A stretch of DNA of 64,000 nucleotides, taken from contig NZ_LZNS01000001.1 of NCBI RefSeq assembly GCF_001984575.1, forward strand, positions 1,931,275 through 1,995,274, written 5' to 3'. The position numbers and the translations under genes were made by a program. Of this stretch, positions 7,881 to 15,172 are shown in pieces (the stretch's first letter is position 1; the number at the start of each line of letters is the position of its first letter). This DNA is from Streptomyces sp. MP131-18 (lineage in GTDB: Bacteria; Actinomycetota; Actinomycetes; Streptomycetales; Streptomycetaceae). The notes below the pieces were generated by a model. It saw only the letters and a list, made by a program, of their open reading frames with translations. It did not search any database and had not been told where the DNA came from.

Positions 7881-9011
7881 ATGAGAGCGGACTACCAGGA
7901 GCTGATCGACGAGGTCAGCGCGCTGCTCGGCACCCCGGCGACGCTGGAGGGCCGCGACTTCGCGCTGATCGCCTTCGGCGCGCACGAGAGCGAGGACGAC
8001 CGGGTCATGGACCCGGTGCGCACCCGGTCCATCCTGCGCCGCCGTTCCCCGCCCGCGGTGCGCGCATGGTTCGAACGCTTCGGCATCGCCACCGCGCGCG
8101 CCCCCGTGCGCATCCCGCCGGAGCCGGCCGCAGGCGTGCTGACCGGGCGGATCTGCCTGCCCGTGCGGCACGGGGCGGTGGTGTACGGCTACATCTGGCT
8201 GCTCGACGACGACGTGCTGACGCTGGACGACCCGCGGCTCGACGACGCCATGGCCACGGCCGGGCGGATCGGGACGCTCCTCGCCGAGGAGGCGCGGGCC
8301 GGCGCGCGGCTCGGCGAACTGCTGCACGCCCTGCTGGCCGAGGCCGGGCAGGGTGCGGCCGACGCGCTGGCCGAGGCGCTCGGGCCCGCGGCCGAAGGGC
8401 CGCTGACCTTGGTCGCGGTGACCCCCTGGCCGGTCACACAGGGCAGGGAGCCGGCCGACGTGCCGACGGCACCGCCGGGCGCCCTCGCGCTGTGCCTGAT
8501 GCCCGGGGGCCAGGCGCACGGCCGGGTCGCGCCGGCCGCGCTCGCCGCGCTGACGCGCCCCGGCGCGGCGCGCGCGGTCGCGGAGCGGCTGCGCGGCGGC
8601 GCCACCGCCGGCATCGGCGGCGCCGGTCCCGGCCCCGAGGATCTGCCCGGCGCCTGGCGCCAGGCGCTGGCCGCGGCGCGCGCCGCGGGAGCGGAGGACC
8701 GGCTCGGCGCCGTCGCCGCGTGGACGGCCCTCGGCCCCTACCGGCTGCTGACCGCGCTGCCCGAGGGGGCGCCCGATCCGGCGGTCGCGCCCCTGCTCGC
8801 CCCCGGGCACCGGGAGCTGGCGCGCACCGCGGAGACGTTCCTCGACCATGCCGGGCAGGCCGCCCGCACGGCCGCGGCCCTGGGCATCCACCGGCAGACG
8901 CTGTACTACCGGCTGTCCCGCGTCGAACGGCTCACCGGCCTCGACCTGGGCTCGGGTGCGGACCGGCTGCTGCTGCACATGGCACTGAAGGCGGACCGGC
9001 TGCGGCCCTGA
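7881..9011 (+). CDS. PucR-family transcriptional regulator of proline catabolism
   Basis: A 376-residue regulator with the PucR/CdaR architecture: a long sensory N-terminal part and a C-terminal helix-turn-helix, HAGQAARTAAALGIHRQTLY followed by YRLSRVERLTGLDL (about 327-360). Family members are often activators of catabolic genes next to them. The gene faces the proline dehydrogenase/pruA operon across 153 bp, so proline-responsive control of that operon is the natural inference. The start ATG has AAGGA 7-11 nt upstream, and a GAGGAGG run a little further up. Confidence 0.85.
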   Translation: MRADYQELIDEVSALLGTPATLEGRDFALIAFGAHESEDDRVMDPVRTRSILRRRSPPAVRAWFERFGIATARAPVRIPPEPAAGVLTGRICLPVRHGAVVYGYIWLLDDDVLTLDDPRLDDAMATAGRIGTLLAEEARAGARLGELLHALLAEAGQGAADALAEALGPAAEGPLTLVAVTPWPVTQGREPADVPTAPPGALALCLMPGGQAHGRVAPAALAALTRPGAARAVAERLRGGATAGIGGAGPGPEDLPGAWRQALAAARAAGAEDRLGAVAAWTALGPYRLLTALPEGAPDPAVAPLLAPGHRELARTAETFLDHAGQAARTAAALGIHRQTLYYRLSRVERLTGLDLGSGADRLLLHMALKADRLRP

Positions 9012-9198
9012 CGGGCGGGGAACGGGAATCCGCCGTCGCAGGAGGCGGACCGGCCGCGGTGGACCAGCGGGTCCGCGACTGGCCCGGCAACGACTTCGGT
9101 CAGCGGCGGTCGGCCGGTCGGCTGTGCACCACTGCCGGTACCGGTAGTGGCCGGAAACCGGGTGCGGACCGCCAGCGCGTTCGTGTGTGATCGGGAGT

Positions 9199-10098
9199 AT
9201 GACGATTGCGTTGGGCAGGCCGGGAGTCGACGGGTTGAGCGAGGCTGTGGGCACGCTGCGGGAGTGGCAGTACGACGGGGCGCCGATGCGGCTGCATCCG
9301 GGGGACCTGGGCTGGTTCTGGCGGTTCGGTGCCGAGGCGACGGCCGCGGCGGTCCGGACCTGGAGCCGGAACGGACAGATCCTCGCCGTCGGGCTGCTGG
9401 ACGGTCCCGAGCTGCTGCGGCTGACGATCGCGCCGGACGCCCAGCGGGACGAGGAGCTGGCGCGGCAGTTGGTCGAGGACATGGCCGAGCCGGAGCGCGG
9501 CGTGCTGGGAGAGGGGCGGGCGTACATCGAGGCACCCATGGGCGCACTGGTCCAGGACCTGCTGTCCGAGGACGGCTGGAGCACCGACGAGCCGTGGACG
9601 CCGCTGCGCCGGGACCTCACGGAGCCGGTGGCGGAGCCGGGTGTGCGGATCGAGGTGATCGGGCCGGAACGGGCGCACGTGCGGACCGCCGCACATCGGT
9701 CGTCGTTCGGCAGATCGACGTTCACGGACGAGCGCTGGCACGCGATGGCGGCTGGATTGCCGTACGCCGACGCCCGGTGTCTGGTCGCGTACGACGACCG
9801 GGGCAACGCGGTGGCGGCGGTGACGGTGTGGTCGGCCGGCCCGGGGAAGCCGGGGCTTTTGGAGCCGATGGGCGTGCCCACGGAACATCGCGGTCACGGC
9901 CACGGCAAGGCGATCACCGTCGCCGCGGCGGCGGCACTCCAGGAGCTGGGCTCGTCGAGCGCGATCGTCGGCACCCCGAGCGCCAACGCCGGCGCCGTCG
10001 CCACCTACGAGTCGGCCGGCTTCCGGAAACTCCCCGAGACCCGGGACCGACGCCGCGACGCCCAGGGTCGCCCTGTCCAGCCGACCGAGCACCGGTAA
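9199..10098 (+). CDS. GNAT-family N-acetyltransferase
   Basis: A 299-residue protein (an in-frame GTG at 9187 would add four residues). The C-terminal half is a GNAT fold with the acetyl-CoA binding segment EPMGVPTEHRGHGHGKAITV (about 233-252), the R/Q-x-x-G-x-G/A signature being RGHGHG. The N-terminal half aligns by eye with a degenerate second GNAT repeat, common in actinobacterial tandem GNAT enzymes. The substrate is unknown. It is monocistronic, with a terminator hairpin shared with the convergent LPMO gene. Confidence 0.8.
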   Translation: MTIALGRPGVDGLSEAVGTLREWQYDGAPMRLHPGDLGWFWRFGAEATAAAVRTWSRNGQILAVGLLDGPELLRLTIAPDAQRDEELARQLVEDMAEPERGVLGEGRAYIEAPMGALVQDLLSEDGWSTDEPWTPLRRDLTEPVAEPGVRIEVIGPERAHVRTAAHRSSFGRSTFTDERWHAMAAGLPYADARCLVAYDDRGNAVAAVTVWSAGPGKPGLLEPMGVPTEHRGHGHGKAITVAAAAALQELGSSSAIVGTPSANAGAVATYESAGFRKLPETRDRRRDAQGRPVQPTEHR

Positions 10099-10260
10099 GC
10101 ATCACCGTCCGGCACTGCGGCAGCACGCGCGCCTGGTGCTCACGAGTCCGCGGGCTCCGCACCTGACGCCGGGCCTCATCCGGTGCCGCGTCGGCCGCCG
10201 CGGCGTTCCTGGAACGGGCGACCGCCCTCGCCGGCCGGGGCCTCACCGGGGAACGACGCG

Positions 10261-10296
10261 GAGCCCCGTCCGCTGCCGGGGCGGCGGACGGGGCTC
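10261..10296. terminator. Bidirectional terminator between convergent genes
   Basis: A perfect 13-bp stem, GAGCCCCGTCCGC (10261-10273) with its complement at 10284-10296 and a 10-nt loop, between the stops of the acetyltransferase (plus) and the LPMO (minus) genes. The preceding 10099-10260 shows nothing else recognisable. Confidence 0.78.
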
Positions 10297-10324
10297 GCGA
10301 AGCGGTGGCGCGGGCGTCAGCGCG

Positions 10325-10993
10325 TCAGTTGAAGTTGACGTCGCTGCACAGGTAGTACACCTGGTCCATGTGCGAGGCCTGCCAGATCGTGAAGACGACG
10401 TGGTGGCCGCTGCGGCCGGGCGCGCTCACGTCCACGGAGATGTTCTGGCTGGGGGCGTAGCTGCCGGTCTCCTCGACCAGTTGGAGGTCGTCCCAGCCGA
10501 GCGGCTCGCTGGCCGGGTCGAAGCCCTGGCGGGTGACGTAGATCTGGAAGTAGTCGGCCCCGTGGCTGGCCTGGTCGTAGAGGTGCACCGAGAAGTTGGC
10601 GCCGACGTCGGTGGTCTTCCAGGGACCGACGGCGTCAAGCGAGTTGTACCGGCCGCCCTCGGTCTGGCCGCCGCTGCAGAGCTGACCGCTCGGCACCTGG
10701 CCCTGGTGGTTGCCGCCGACGTTGTTGCGGTACAGCCCGTTCCAGTTCCACATGGCGTTCGGGTTGTCCTGCCACGCCTGCCAGCACATGGGGTCTTCCT
10801 GCGCCATGGCCGGGTTCAAGTGGTCGTCGCCCCAGCGGTCCCAGCAGCCGTAGTTGCGGGAGGCGGGGTCGACGATCGATCCGTGGGCGGCGGCGTTGTC
10901 CGCCCAGGGGATCAGGAACATCATCGCCGCGGACAGCAGCGCCAGGGCGCGGAGCGCCCAGCGGGGGGTGTGAGTCTGTCTCAGTACGTGCAT
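10325..10993 (-). CDS. Secreted lytic polysaccharide monooxygenase (AA10)
   Basis: A 222-residue precursor. A Sec signal peptide (about 1-36, ending DNAAA) is followed by mature HGSIVDPASRNYGC, so cleavage exposes the N-terminal histidine that forms the copper histidine brace. The second brace region lies at QASHGADYF, and the C-terminal end SHMDQVYYLCSDVNFN is typical of the AA10 fold. It oxidatively cleaves crystalline cellulose or chitin outside the cell. It is a single-domain enzyme without a binding module. The ATG at 10993 follows GGAGA. A CebR palindrome 38 nt upstream and the divergent GH6 gene make cellulose the likely substrate, though chitin activity cannot be excluded from the sequence. 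Confidence 0.93.
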   Translation of the reverse strand: MHVLRQTHTPRWALRALALLSAAMMFLIPWADNAAAHGSIVDPASRNYGCWDRWGDDHLNPAMAQEDPMCWQAWQDNPNAMWNWNGLYRNNVGGNHQGQVPSGQLCSGGQTEGGRYNSLDAVGPWKTTDVGANFSVHLYDQASHGADYFQIYVTRQGFDPASEPLGWDDLQLVEETGSYAPSQNISVDVSAPGRSGHHVVFTIWQASHMDQVYYLCSDVNFN

Positions 10994-11030
10994 GACGCGG
11001 TCTCCGACTTCCGGTTGTGGGTTCCGAAAC

Positions 11031-11044
11031 TGGGAGCGCTCCCA
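11031..11044. promoter_or_regulatory. CebR operator upstream of the LPMO gene
   Basis: A perfect 14-bp palindrome TGGGAGCGCTCCCA, the published consensus for CebR, the cellobiose-responsive LacI-family repressor of Streptomyces cellulase genes. It lies 38-51 bp before the LPMO start, next to a TAATTT -10-like element on the minus strand. The 357-bp intergenic stretch 10994-11350 holds this site, its twin at 11299 and a promoter, and nothing else I recognise. Confidence 0.9.
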
Positions 11045-11260
11045 AATTACCGTGGCTTTACCCCACGACACACTGCCGAAACCGGCGCGCCGAGATCCGG
11101 CGCGCCCCCGAGCGCGCCGGAGCACCGTTCCGCGACGATGCGCGACGGGCCTCACCGCCACGCCGCATCACCTTCGCGGATGAATGCCGACAAACCATTA
11201 GCAAGCAGGCTCGACCGGTGAGCGAATGCCGACCCGTTCCCTTCGAGTGCGTCCTCACCG

Positions 11261-11289
11261 TTTACTCGGCTCAATCGAACCGCTATGTT
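11261..11289 (+). promoter_or_regulatory. Candidate promoter of the GH6 endoglucanase gene
   Basis: TTTACT (11261-11266) and TATGTT (11284-11289) are spaced 17 bp apart, a plausible sigma-70-like -35/-10 pair. The start point would fall near 11296, so the CebR palindrome at 11299-11312 would sit on the initial transcribed bases, a classic repressor position. Assigned by eye. Confidence 0.5.
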
Positions 11290-11298
11290 CTGCGGCTA

Positions 11299-11312
11299 TG
11301 GGAGCGCTCCCA
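11299..11312. promoter_or_regulatory. CebR operator upstream of the GH6 gene
   Basis: An identical 14-bp palindrome TGGGAGCGCTCCCA, 39 bp before the GH6 start codon and just downstream of a candidate -10 element. Together with the site at 11031 it predicts cellobiose induction of both divergent genes. Confidence 0.9.
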
Positions 11313-11350
11313 CCCCCCCCACATTTTCGTCCCGAAGGGAACGAGCCTGC

Positions 11351-12361
11351 ATGCGCACCCCACGAGCCGCACAACCACCCGACGACCGCACACGCCCCCG
11401 GCGCGCCCGGCGCGCCCCCCTGCTGCTCGCCGCCGGCGCGGCGCTCGGCGGCGTGTTCGCGTGGACCGCCCTCCCCACCGCCCAGGGCGCCTCGGCCGAC
11501 CTGCCCGGCGACGCGGTGTTCCACAACTATCCGCTCCAGGTGCACGAGTGGGTCGAGGAGAACGCCGGGGACGCCCGGCAGCCGCTCATCGCCGAACGGA
11601 TCGCGAGCCAGCCGCAGGCGGTGTGGTTCTCCAATTACGAACCCGGCACCGTCACCCAGGACGCGGCGGAGGTCACCTCCGCCGCCGCGGCGGCGGGCGA
11701 GGTCCCCGTGCTGGTCTCGTACATGATCCCCAACCGCGACTGCGGCGGGGCGTCGGCAGGCGGCGCCCCGGACTTCCCGAGTTACCTGGAGTGGGCCGAG
11801 GGCTTTGCGGCCGGGCTCGGCAGCGACCCGGTCGCGATCATCCTGGAGCCGGACTCGCTGGCCCTGACCACCTGCCTGGACGACGCGGAACGCGCCGAAC
11901 GTTTCTCCGCGCTGGCGCAGGCGGCCGACACCATCCACGCCGCCAATCCCGAGGCTCGCGTGTACTTCGACGCCGGGCACTCGGCCTGGCACGAGCCGGC
12001 CACGATGGCCGGCACGCTCACCGAGGCCGGAATCCTGGAGAGCGGGGACGGCATCTACAGCAACGTCTCCAACTACCGCGTCACCGAGGAGGAGGTGGCC
12101 TTCGCGGAGGGCGTGCTCGCCGCGCTGGGGGACGACAGCCTGCGGGCGGTCATCGACACCAGCCGCAACGGCAACGGCCCGGACGGCGCCGAATGGTGCG
12201 ACCCGCCCGGCCGCCTCGTCGGTGAAAACCCCACCGCCGACACGGGGAACGACCTGATCGACGCCTATCTGTGGGTGAAGCCGCCCGGTGAGCTGGACGG
12301 CTGCGCCGGCCCGGCCGGGCAGTTCTCGCCCGATATGGCGTACCAGCTGGCAGGCGGCTGA
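11351..12361 (+). CDS. Secreted GH6 endo-1,4-beta-glucanase
   Basis: A 336-residue precursor. An Arg-rich N-region (RTRPRRARRAP) and a hydrophobic stretch make a signal peptide to about residue 49; the twin-arginine-like pairs leave Sec or Tat export open. The rest is one GH6 catalytic domain: SYMIPNRDCGGASAGG (about 123-138), the general-acid aspartate D168 in ILEPDSL, YFDAGHSAWH, and the loop SRNGNGPDG. No cellulose-binding module or linker is present. The ATG at 11351 follows AAGGGA. It hydrolyses amorphous cellulose outside the cell and is paired with the divergent LPMO under CebR sites. Confidence 0.93.
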   Translation: MRTPRAAQPPDDRTRPRRARRAPLLLAAGAALGGVFAWTALPTAQGASADLPGDAVFHNYPLQVHEWVEENAGDARQPLIAERIASQPQAVWFSNYEPGTVTQDAAEVTSAAAAAGEVPVLVSYMIPNRDCGGASAGGAPDFPSYLEWAEGFAAGLGSDPVAIILEPDSLALTTCLDDAERAERFSALAQAADTIHAANPEARVYFDAGHSAWHEPATMAGTLTEAGILESGDGIYSNVSNYRVTEEEVAFAEGVLAALGDDSLRAVIDTSRNGNGPDGAEWCDPPGRLVGENPTADTGNDLIDAYLWVKPPGELDGCAGPAGQFSPDMAYQLAGG

Positions 12362-12405
12362 CGCGGTCCTTGAACCGCGCGCGACGACGTCAGTCCGTCT
12401 GCCCG

Positions 12406-12444
12406 AACCGGTGCCGCCCCTGCCTTCCCAGGGCGGCACCGGTT
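12406..12444 (+). terminator. Terminator hairpin downstream of the GH6 gene
   Basis: A perfect 14-bp stem, AACCGGTGCCGCCC (12406-12419) with its complement at 12431-12444 and an 11-nt loop, 45 nt after the GH6 stop. Confidence 0.82.
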
Positions 12445-12463
12445 TCGACTGCCGTGATCACGC

Positions 12464-12493
12464 GTCCCACTGAGACAAAAGTCCCACTGGGAC
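12464..12493. promoter_or_regulatory. Tandem palindromic operator upstream of the TetR gene
   Basis: GTCCCACTGGGAC (12481-12493) is a perfect inverted repeat of GTCCCA around one central base. GTCCCACTGAGAC (12464-12476) is the same with one mismatch. They are 17 bp apart start to start, and end 22 bp before the GTG of the adjacent TetR gene, as expected for autoregulation. Confidence 0.68.
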
Positions 12494-12515
12494 ATCTCGG
12501 CGTACGCTGGAGAGC

Positions 12516-13253
12516 GTGACCACCGAAGCTCCGGCGGCCGACCGCCGCCGACGCAAGGCCCTGCGGACCAGGAAGGCGCTGGCGAATGCCGCGTTCGAGC
12601 TGGTGCTCGACCACGGGCTCGCCGCCGTGACCGTCGAGCGGATCGCGGAGCGCGCCGACGTGGCGCGGCGCACGTTCAGCCGGCACTTCGGCAGCAAGGA
12701 GAGCGCGGCGCTCGACGTCATCCGGGCCGACGGCGCGCGTATCAACGCGCTGCTGCGCGCGCGCCCGGCCGACGAGCCGCCGCTCGCCGCCTACCGCGCC
12801 GCGGTCCTGTCCTGGCTGGCCGACGCGACCGAGCCGCCCTGGCCCTACCGGCCCCGGATGCCCGAGTTGCTGCGCCTCACGCTGCGGGAGCCGGCGCTCC
12901 ACGCCGCCTTCCACCACATCCGGGCCGAGGCGCAGCGCGAGTCCACGCGCATCGTGGCCGCGCGGCTCGGCCTCGACCCGCACCGCGATCCCCGCCCCGC
13001 CGTGCTCGCGGGCGCGGCGGCCGGCGCCCTGAGCGCGGCCCAGGAGCTGTGGATCGCCGGGAGCGAGGAGGGCGGGGCGGACGCGGGGAGCGACCTCACC
13101 GCACTGGTGGAACGTGCCTTCTCCGTTCTGGCCCTCCGCCCCGGGGCGCTGCCGAGGCAGCGCGCGGAGGACGGGGCGGACCGGAGGACCGGCAGGACCA
13201 GTAGCACCGGCAGCACCGGCAGCACCGGCAGCGAAGGAGCAGCAGGCACATGA
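12516..13253 (+). CDS. TetR-family repressor
   Basis: A 245-residue regulator. The N-terminal helix-turn-helix runs through LANAAFELVLDHGLAAVTVE, RIAERADVARRTFSRHFGSK (about 27-68), a clear TetR_N domain. The rest is a ligand-binding helical domain of the kind found near short-chain and medium-chain dehydrogenases. The tail is a low-complexity STGSTGSTGS stretch encoded by a 9-bp tandem repeat. The start is the GTG at 12516. The stop overlaps the next gene by 4 bp (ATGA), so the regulator is co-translated with the SDR and zinc alcohol dehydrogenase genes it probably controls. The ligand is unknown. Confidence 0.88.
   Translation: MTTEAPAADRRRRKALRTRKALANAAFELVLDHGLAAVTVERIAERADVARRTFSRHFGSKESAALDVIRADGARINALLRARPADEPPLAAYRAAVLSWLADATEPPWPYRPRMPELLRLTLREPALHAAFHHIRAEAQRESTRIVAARLGLDPHRDPRPAVLAGAAAGALSAAQELWIAGSEEGGADAGSDLTALVERAFSVLALRPGALPRQRAEDGADRRTGRTSSTGSTGSTGSEGAAGT
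13203..13229. repeat. Three tandem 9-bp repeats inside the TetR gene
   Basis: AGCACCGGC occurs three times in a row, plus a partial fourth copy, coding for (Ser-Thr-Gly) repeats in the disordered C-terminal tail. In-frame 9-bp units allow length variation between strains without loss of frame. Confidence 0.85.
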
Positions 13254-14017
13254 CCGTCACCGACTACCGCACGGAGTTCTCCGGCCGGACCGCCCTCGTC
13301 ACCGGCGCGGCCTCCGGGATCGGCCGGGCCGTCGCCGACCGCCTCGCCGCGGGCGGCGCGAGCGTCGTCCTCGCCGACTACCAGGAGACGGCCGCCGCGA
13401 AGGCCGCCGACGAGATCGCCGGCACCGGCGCCCAGGCCGCCGCGATCCGCATGGACGTCACCGATCCGGCGTCCGCGGAGGCCGCCGTCGCGTTCGCCAC
13501 CGGAACGTTCGGGGCCCTGCACCTGGCCGTCAACAACGCGGGCATCGGCGGGGCGAGCGCCCCGAGCGGCGCCTACCCGCTCGACGAGTGGCGGCGGGTC
13601 GTCGACACCAACCTCAGCGGCGTCTTCTACTCCATGCGCTACGAGCTGCCCGCCATCCTCGAAGCGGGCGGCGGCGCGATCGTCAACATGGCCTCCATCC
13701 TCGGCACCAACGGCTTCGCCGGCTCCGCCGCCTACGTGGCGGCCAAGCACGGTGTGGTCGGCCTGACGAAGACCGCCGCCCTGGAGTACGCCGCCCGCAA
13801 CGTCCGGATCAACGCGGTCGGCCCCGGCTTCATCGACACGCCGCTGCTGCACGCCTCGGAGGACATCGACGTCGGTGCGCTGGTGGACCTGCACCCGGCC
13901 GGACGCCTCGGCACCGCGGCGGATGTCGCGGAGCTGACCGTCTTCCTGCTGTCGGAACGGGCCGCGTTCGTCCACGGCAGCTACCACCTCGTCGACGGCG
14001 CCTACGCGGCCCGCTGA
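13250..14017 (+). CDS. Short-chain dehydrogenase/reductase
   Basis: A 255-residue classical SDR. The cofactor motif is TGAASGIG (about 19-26), the NNAGIGG segment follows, and the catalytic Ser-Tyr-Lys set is in NMASILG and YVAAKHG. Aspartate in VLADYQ after the second strand favours NAD(H). It starts at 13250 within the stop of the TetR gene (4-bp overlap), and a zinc alcohol dehydrogenase follows 41 bp downstream. The substrate, an alcohol or carbonyl compound, is not defined by the sequence. Confidence 0.88.
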   Translation: MTVTDYRTEFSGRTALVTGAASGIGRAVADRLAAGGASVVLADYQETAAAKAADEIAGTGAQAAAIRMDVTDPASAEAAVAFATGTFGALHLAVNNAGIGGASAPSGAYPLDEWRRVVDTNLSGVFYSMRYELPAILEAGGGAIVNMASILGTNGFAGSAAYVAAKHGVVGLTKTAALEYAARNVRINAVGPGFIDTPLLHASEDIDVGALVDLHPAGRLGTAADVAELTVFLLSERAAFVHGSYHLVDGAYAAR

Positions 14018-14058
14018 CGGAAGCCGAAGGCCAGACCGGTAGACCCGAAGGAGCCGCC

Positions 14059-15099
14059 ATGAAGGCCGTTCAGTACCTGGAGATCGGCGCCGCCCCCGCA
14101 GTCGTCACGCTCCCCGAGCCGGAGCCAGGCCCGGGGCAGGTGCTGCTCGAGGTGGCCGCGGCCGGGGTGTGCCACTCCGACATCGCGCTGATGAGCTGGC
14201 CCGCGGACCAGTTCCCCTACCGGCTGCCGCTCACCCTCGGCCACGAGGGCGCGGGAAGAGTGGCCGGGTTCGGCCCCGGCGTCACCGGCCTCGCCGAGGG
14301 CGATCTCGTCGCGGTGTACGGGCCGCAGGGCTGCGGGCGCTGCGCCAAGTGCGCCGAGGGCAAGGAGAACTACTGCCTGGACGCGGCCCGGCTCGGCATC
14401 TTCCCGCCCGGCCTCGGCGCGCCGGGCGCCATGGCCGAGTACCTGCTCGTCGACGACGCGCGGTTCCTGCTGCCGCTGGACGGCCTCGACCCGGTCAGGT
14501 CGGTGCCGCTGACGGACGCCGGGCTCACGCCGTACCACGCGATCAAGCGGTCGCTGCCCAAGCTGGTGCCCGGCAGCACGGCCGTGGTCATCGGGGCCGG
14601 TGGGCTCGGTCACGTCGCCATCCAGCTGCTGCGGGCGCTGACCCCGAGCCGGGTGATCGCGCTCGACGTGGCCGAGGAGAAGCTGGCGCTGGCCAGGTCC
14701 GTCGGGGCGCATGACACGGTGCTGTCCGACGAACGCGCCGCCGGCCGGGTGCGGGAGCTGACGGGCGGCCTCGGCGCGGAGGCCGTGTTCGACTTCGTCG
14801 GTGCCCAGCCCACCGTGACGACGGCGGGCGCGGTGGCGGCGGTGGAGGGCGACGTCTCCGTCGTCGGCCTCGGCGGCGGTGCACTGCCGGTCGGCATCAA
14901 CACCACCGCGTTCGACGTGGCCGTCGCCGCGCCCTACTGGGGCAGCAGGGGCGAACTGCGCGAAGTGCTCGACCTCGCGCGGTCGGGCGCGCTCGACGTG
15001 CACATCGAGACGTACGGCATCGACGAGGCGCCGCTCGCCTACGAGCGGCTGCACGCGAGGAAGGTCAACGGCCGCGCGGTGATCCTGCCGAACGGCTGA
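14059..15099 (+). CDS. Zinc-dependent alcohol dehydrogenase (MDR family)
   Basis: A 346-residue medium-chain dehydrogenase. Catalytic zinc ligands are C38 (GVCHSD) and H62-E63 (LGHEGAG). The four structural-zinc cysteines are C92, C95, C98 and C106 (GCGRCAKC...NYC). The cofactor motif is GAGGLGHVA near 177-185. This is the propanol/ADH-T-like branch that oxidises primary or secondary alcohols with NAD. The ATG at 14059 has GAAGGAG 7 nt before. It is the third gene of the TetR-SDR-ADH unit. Confidence 0.9.
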   Translation: MKAVQYLEIGAAPAVVTLPEPEPGPGQVLLEVAAAGVCHSDIALMSWPADQFPYRLPLTLGHEGAGRVAGFGPGVTGLAEGDLVAVYGPQGCGRCAKCAEGKENYCLDAARLGIFPPGLGAPGAMAEYLLVDDARFLLPLDGLDPVRSVPLTDAGLTPYHAIKRSLPKLVPGSTAVVIGAGGLGHVAIQLLRALTPSRVIALDVAEEKLALARSVGAHDTVLSDERAAGRVRELTGGLGAEAVFDFVGAQPTVTTAGAVAAVEGDVSVVGLGGGALPVGINTTAFDVAVAAPYWGSRGELREVLDLARSGALDVHIETYGIDEAPLAYERLHARKVNGRAVILPNG

Positions 15100-15102
15100 C
15101 GC

Positions 15103-15142
15103 GTCCCGGCTCCCGGAGTGGTGGAGCCGCCGGGGCCGGGAC
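15103..15142. terminator. Bidirectional terminator between alcohol dehydrogenase and serA
   Basis: A 13-bp stem with one bulged T (15103-15116 with 15130-15142, beginning GTCCCGGC) between convergent stops at 15099 and 15173. Confidence 0.72.
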
Positions 15143-15172
15143 GAGGTGCGCGCGGCCGGGCGCGCGCCGTGC

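Noticed and set aside
12845..13987. 380-codon minus-strand frame across the TetR and SDR genes
   Set aside because: Both plus-strand genes have full family motifs and coupled starts; the minus frame has none.
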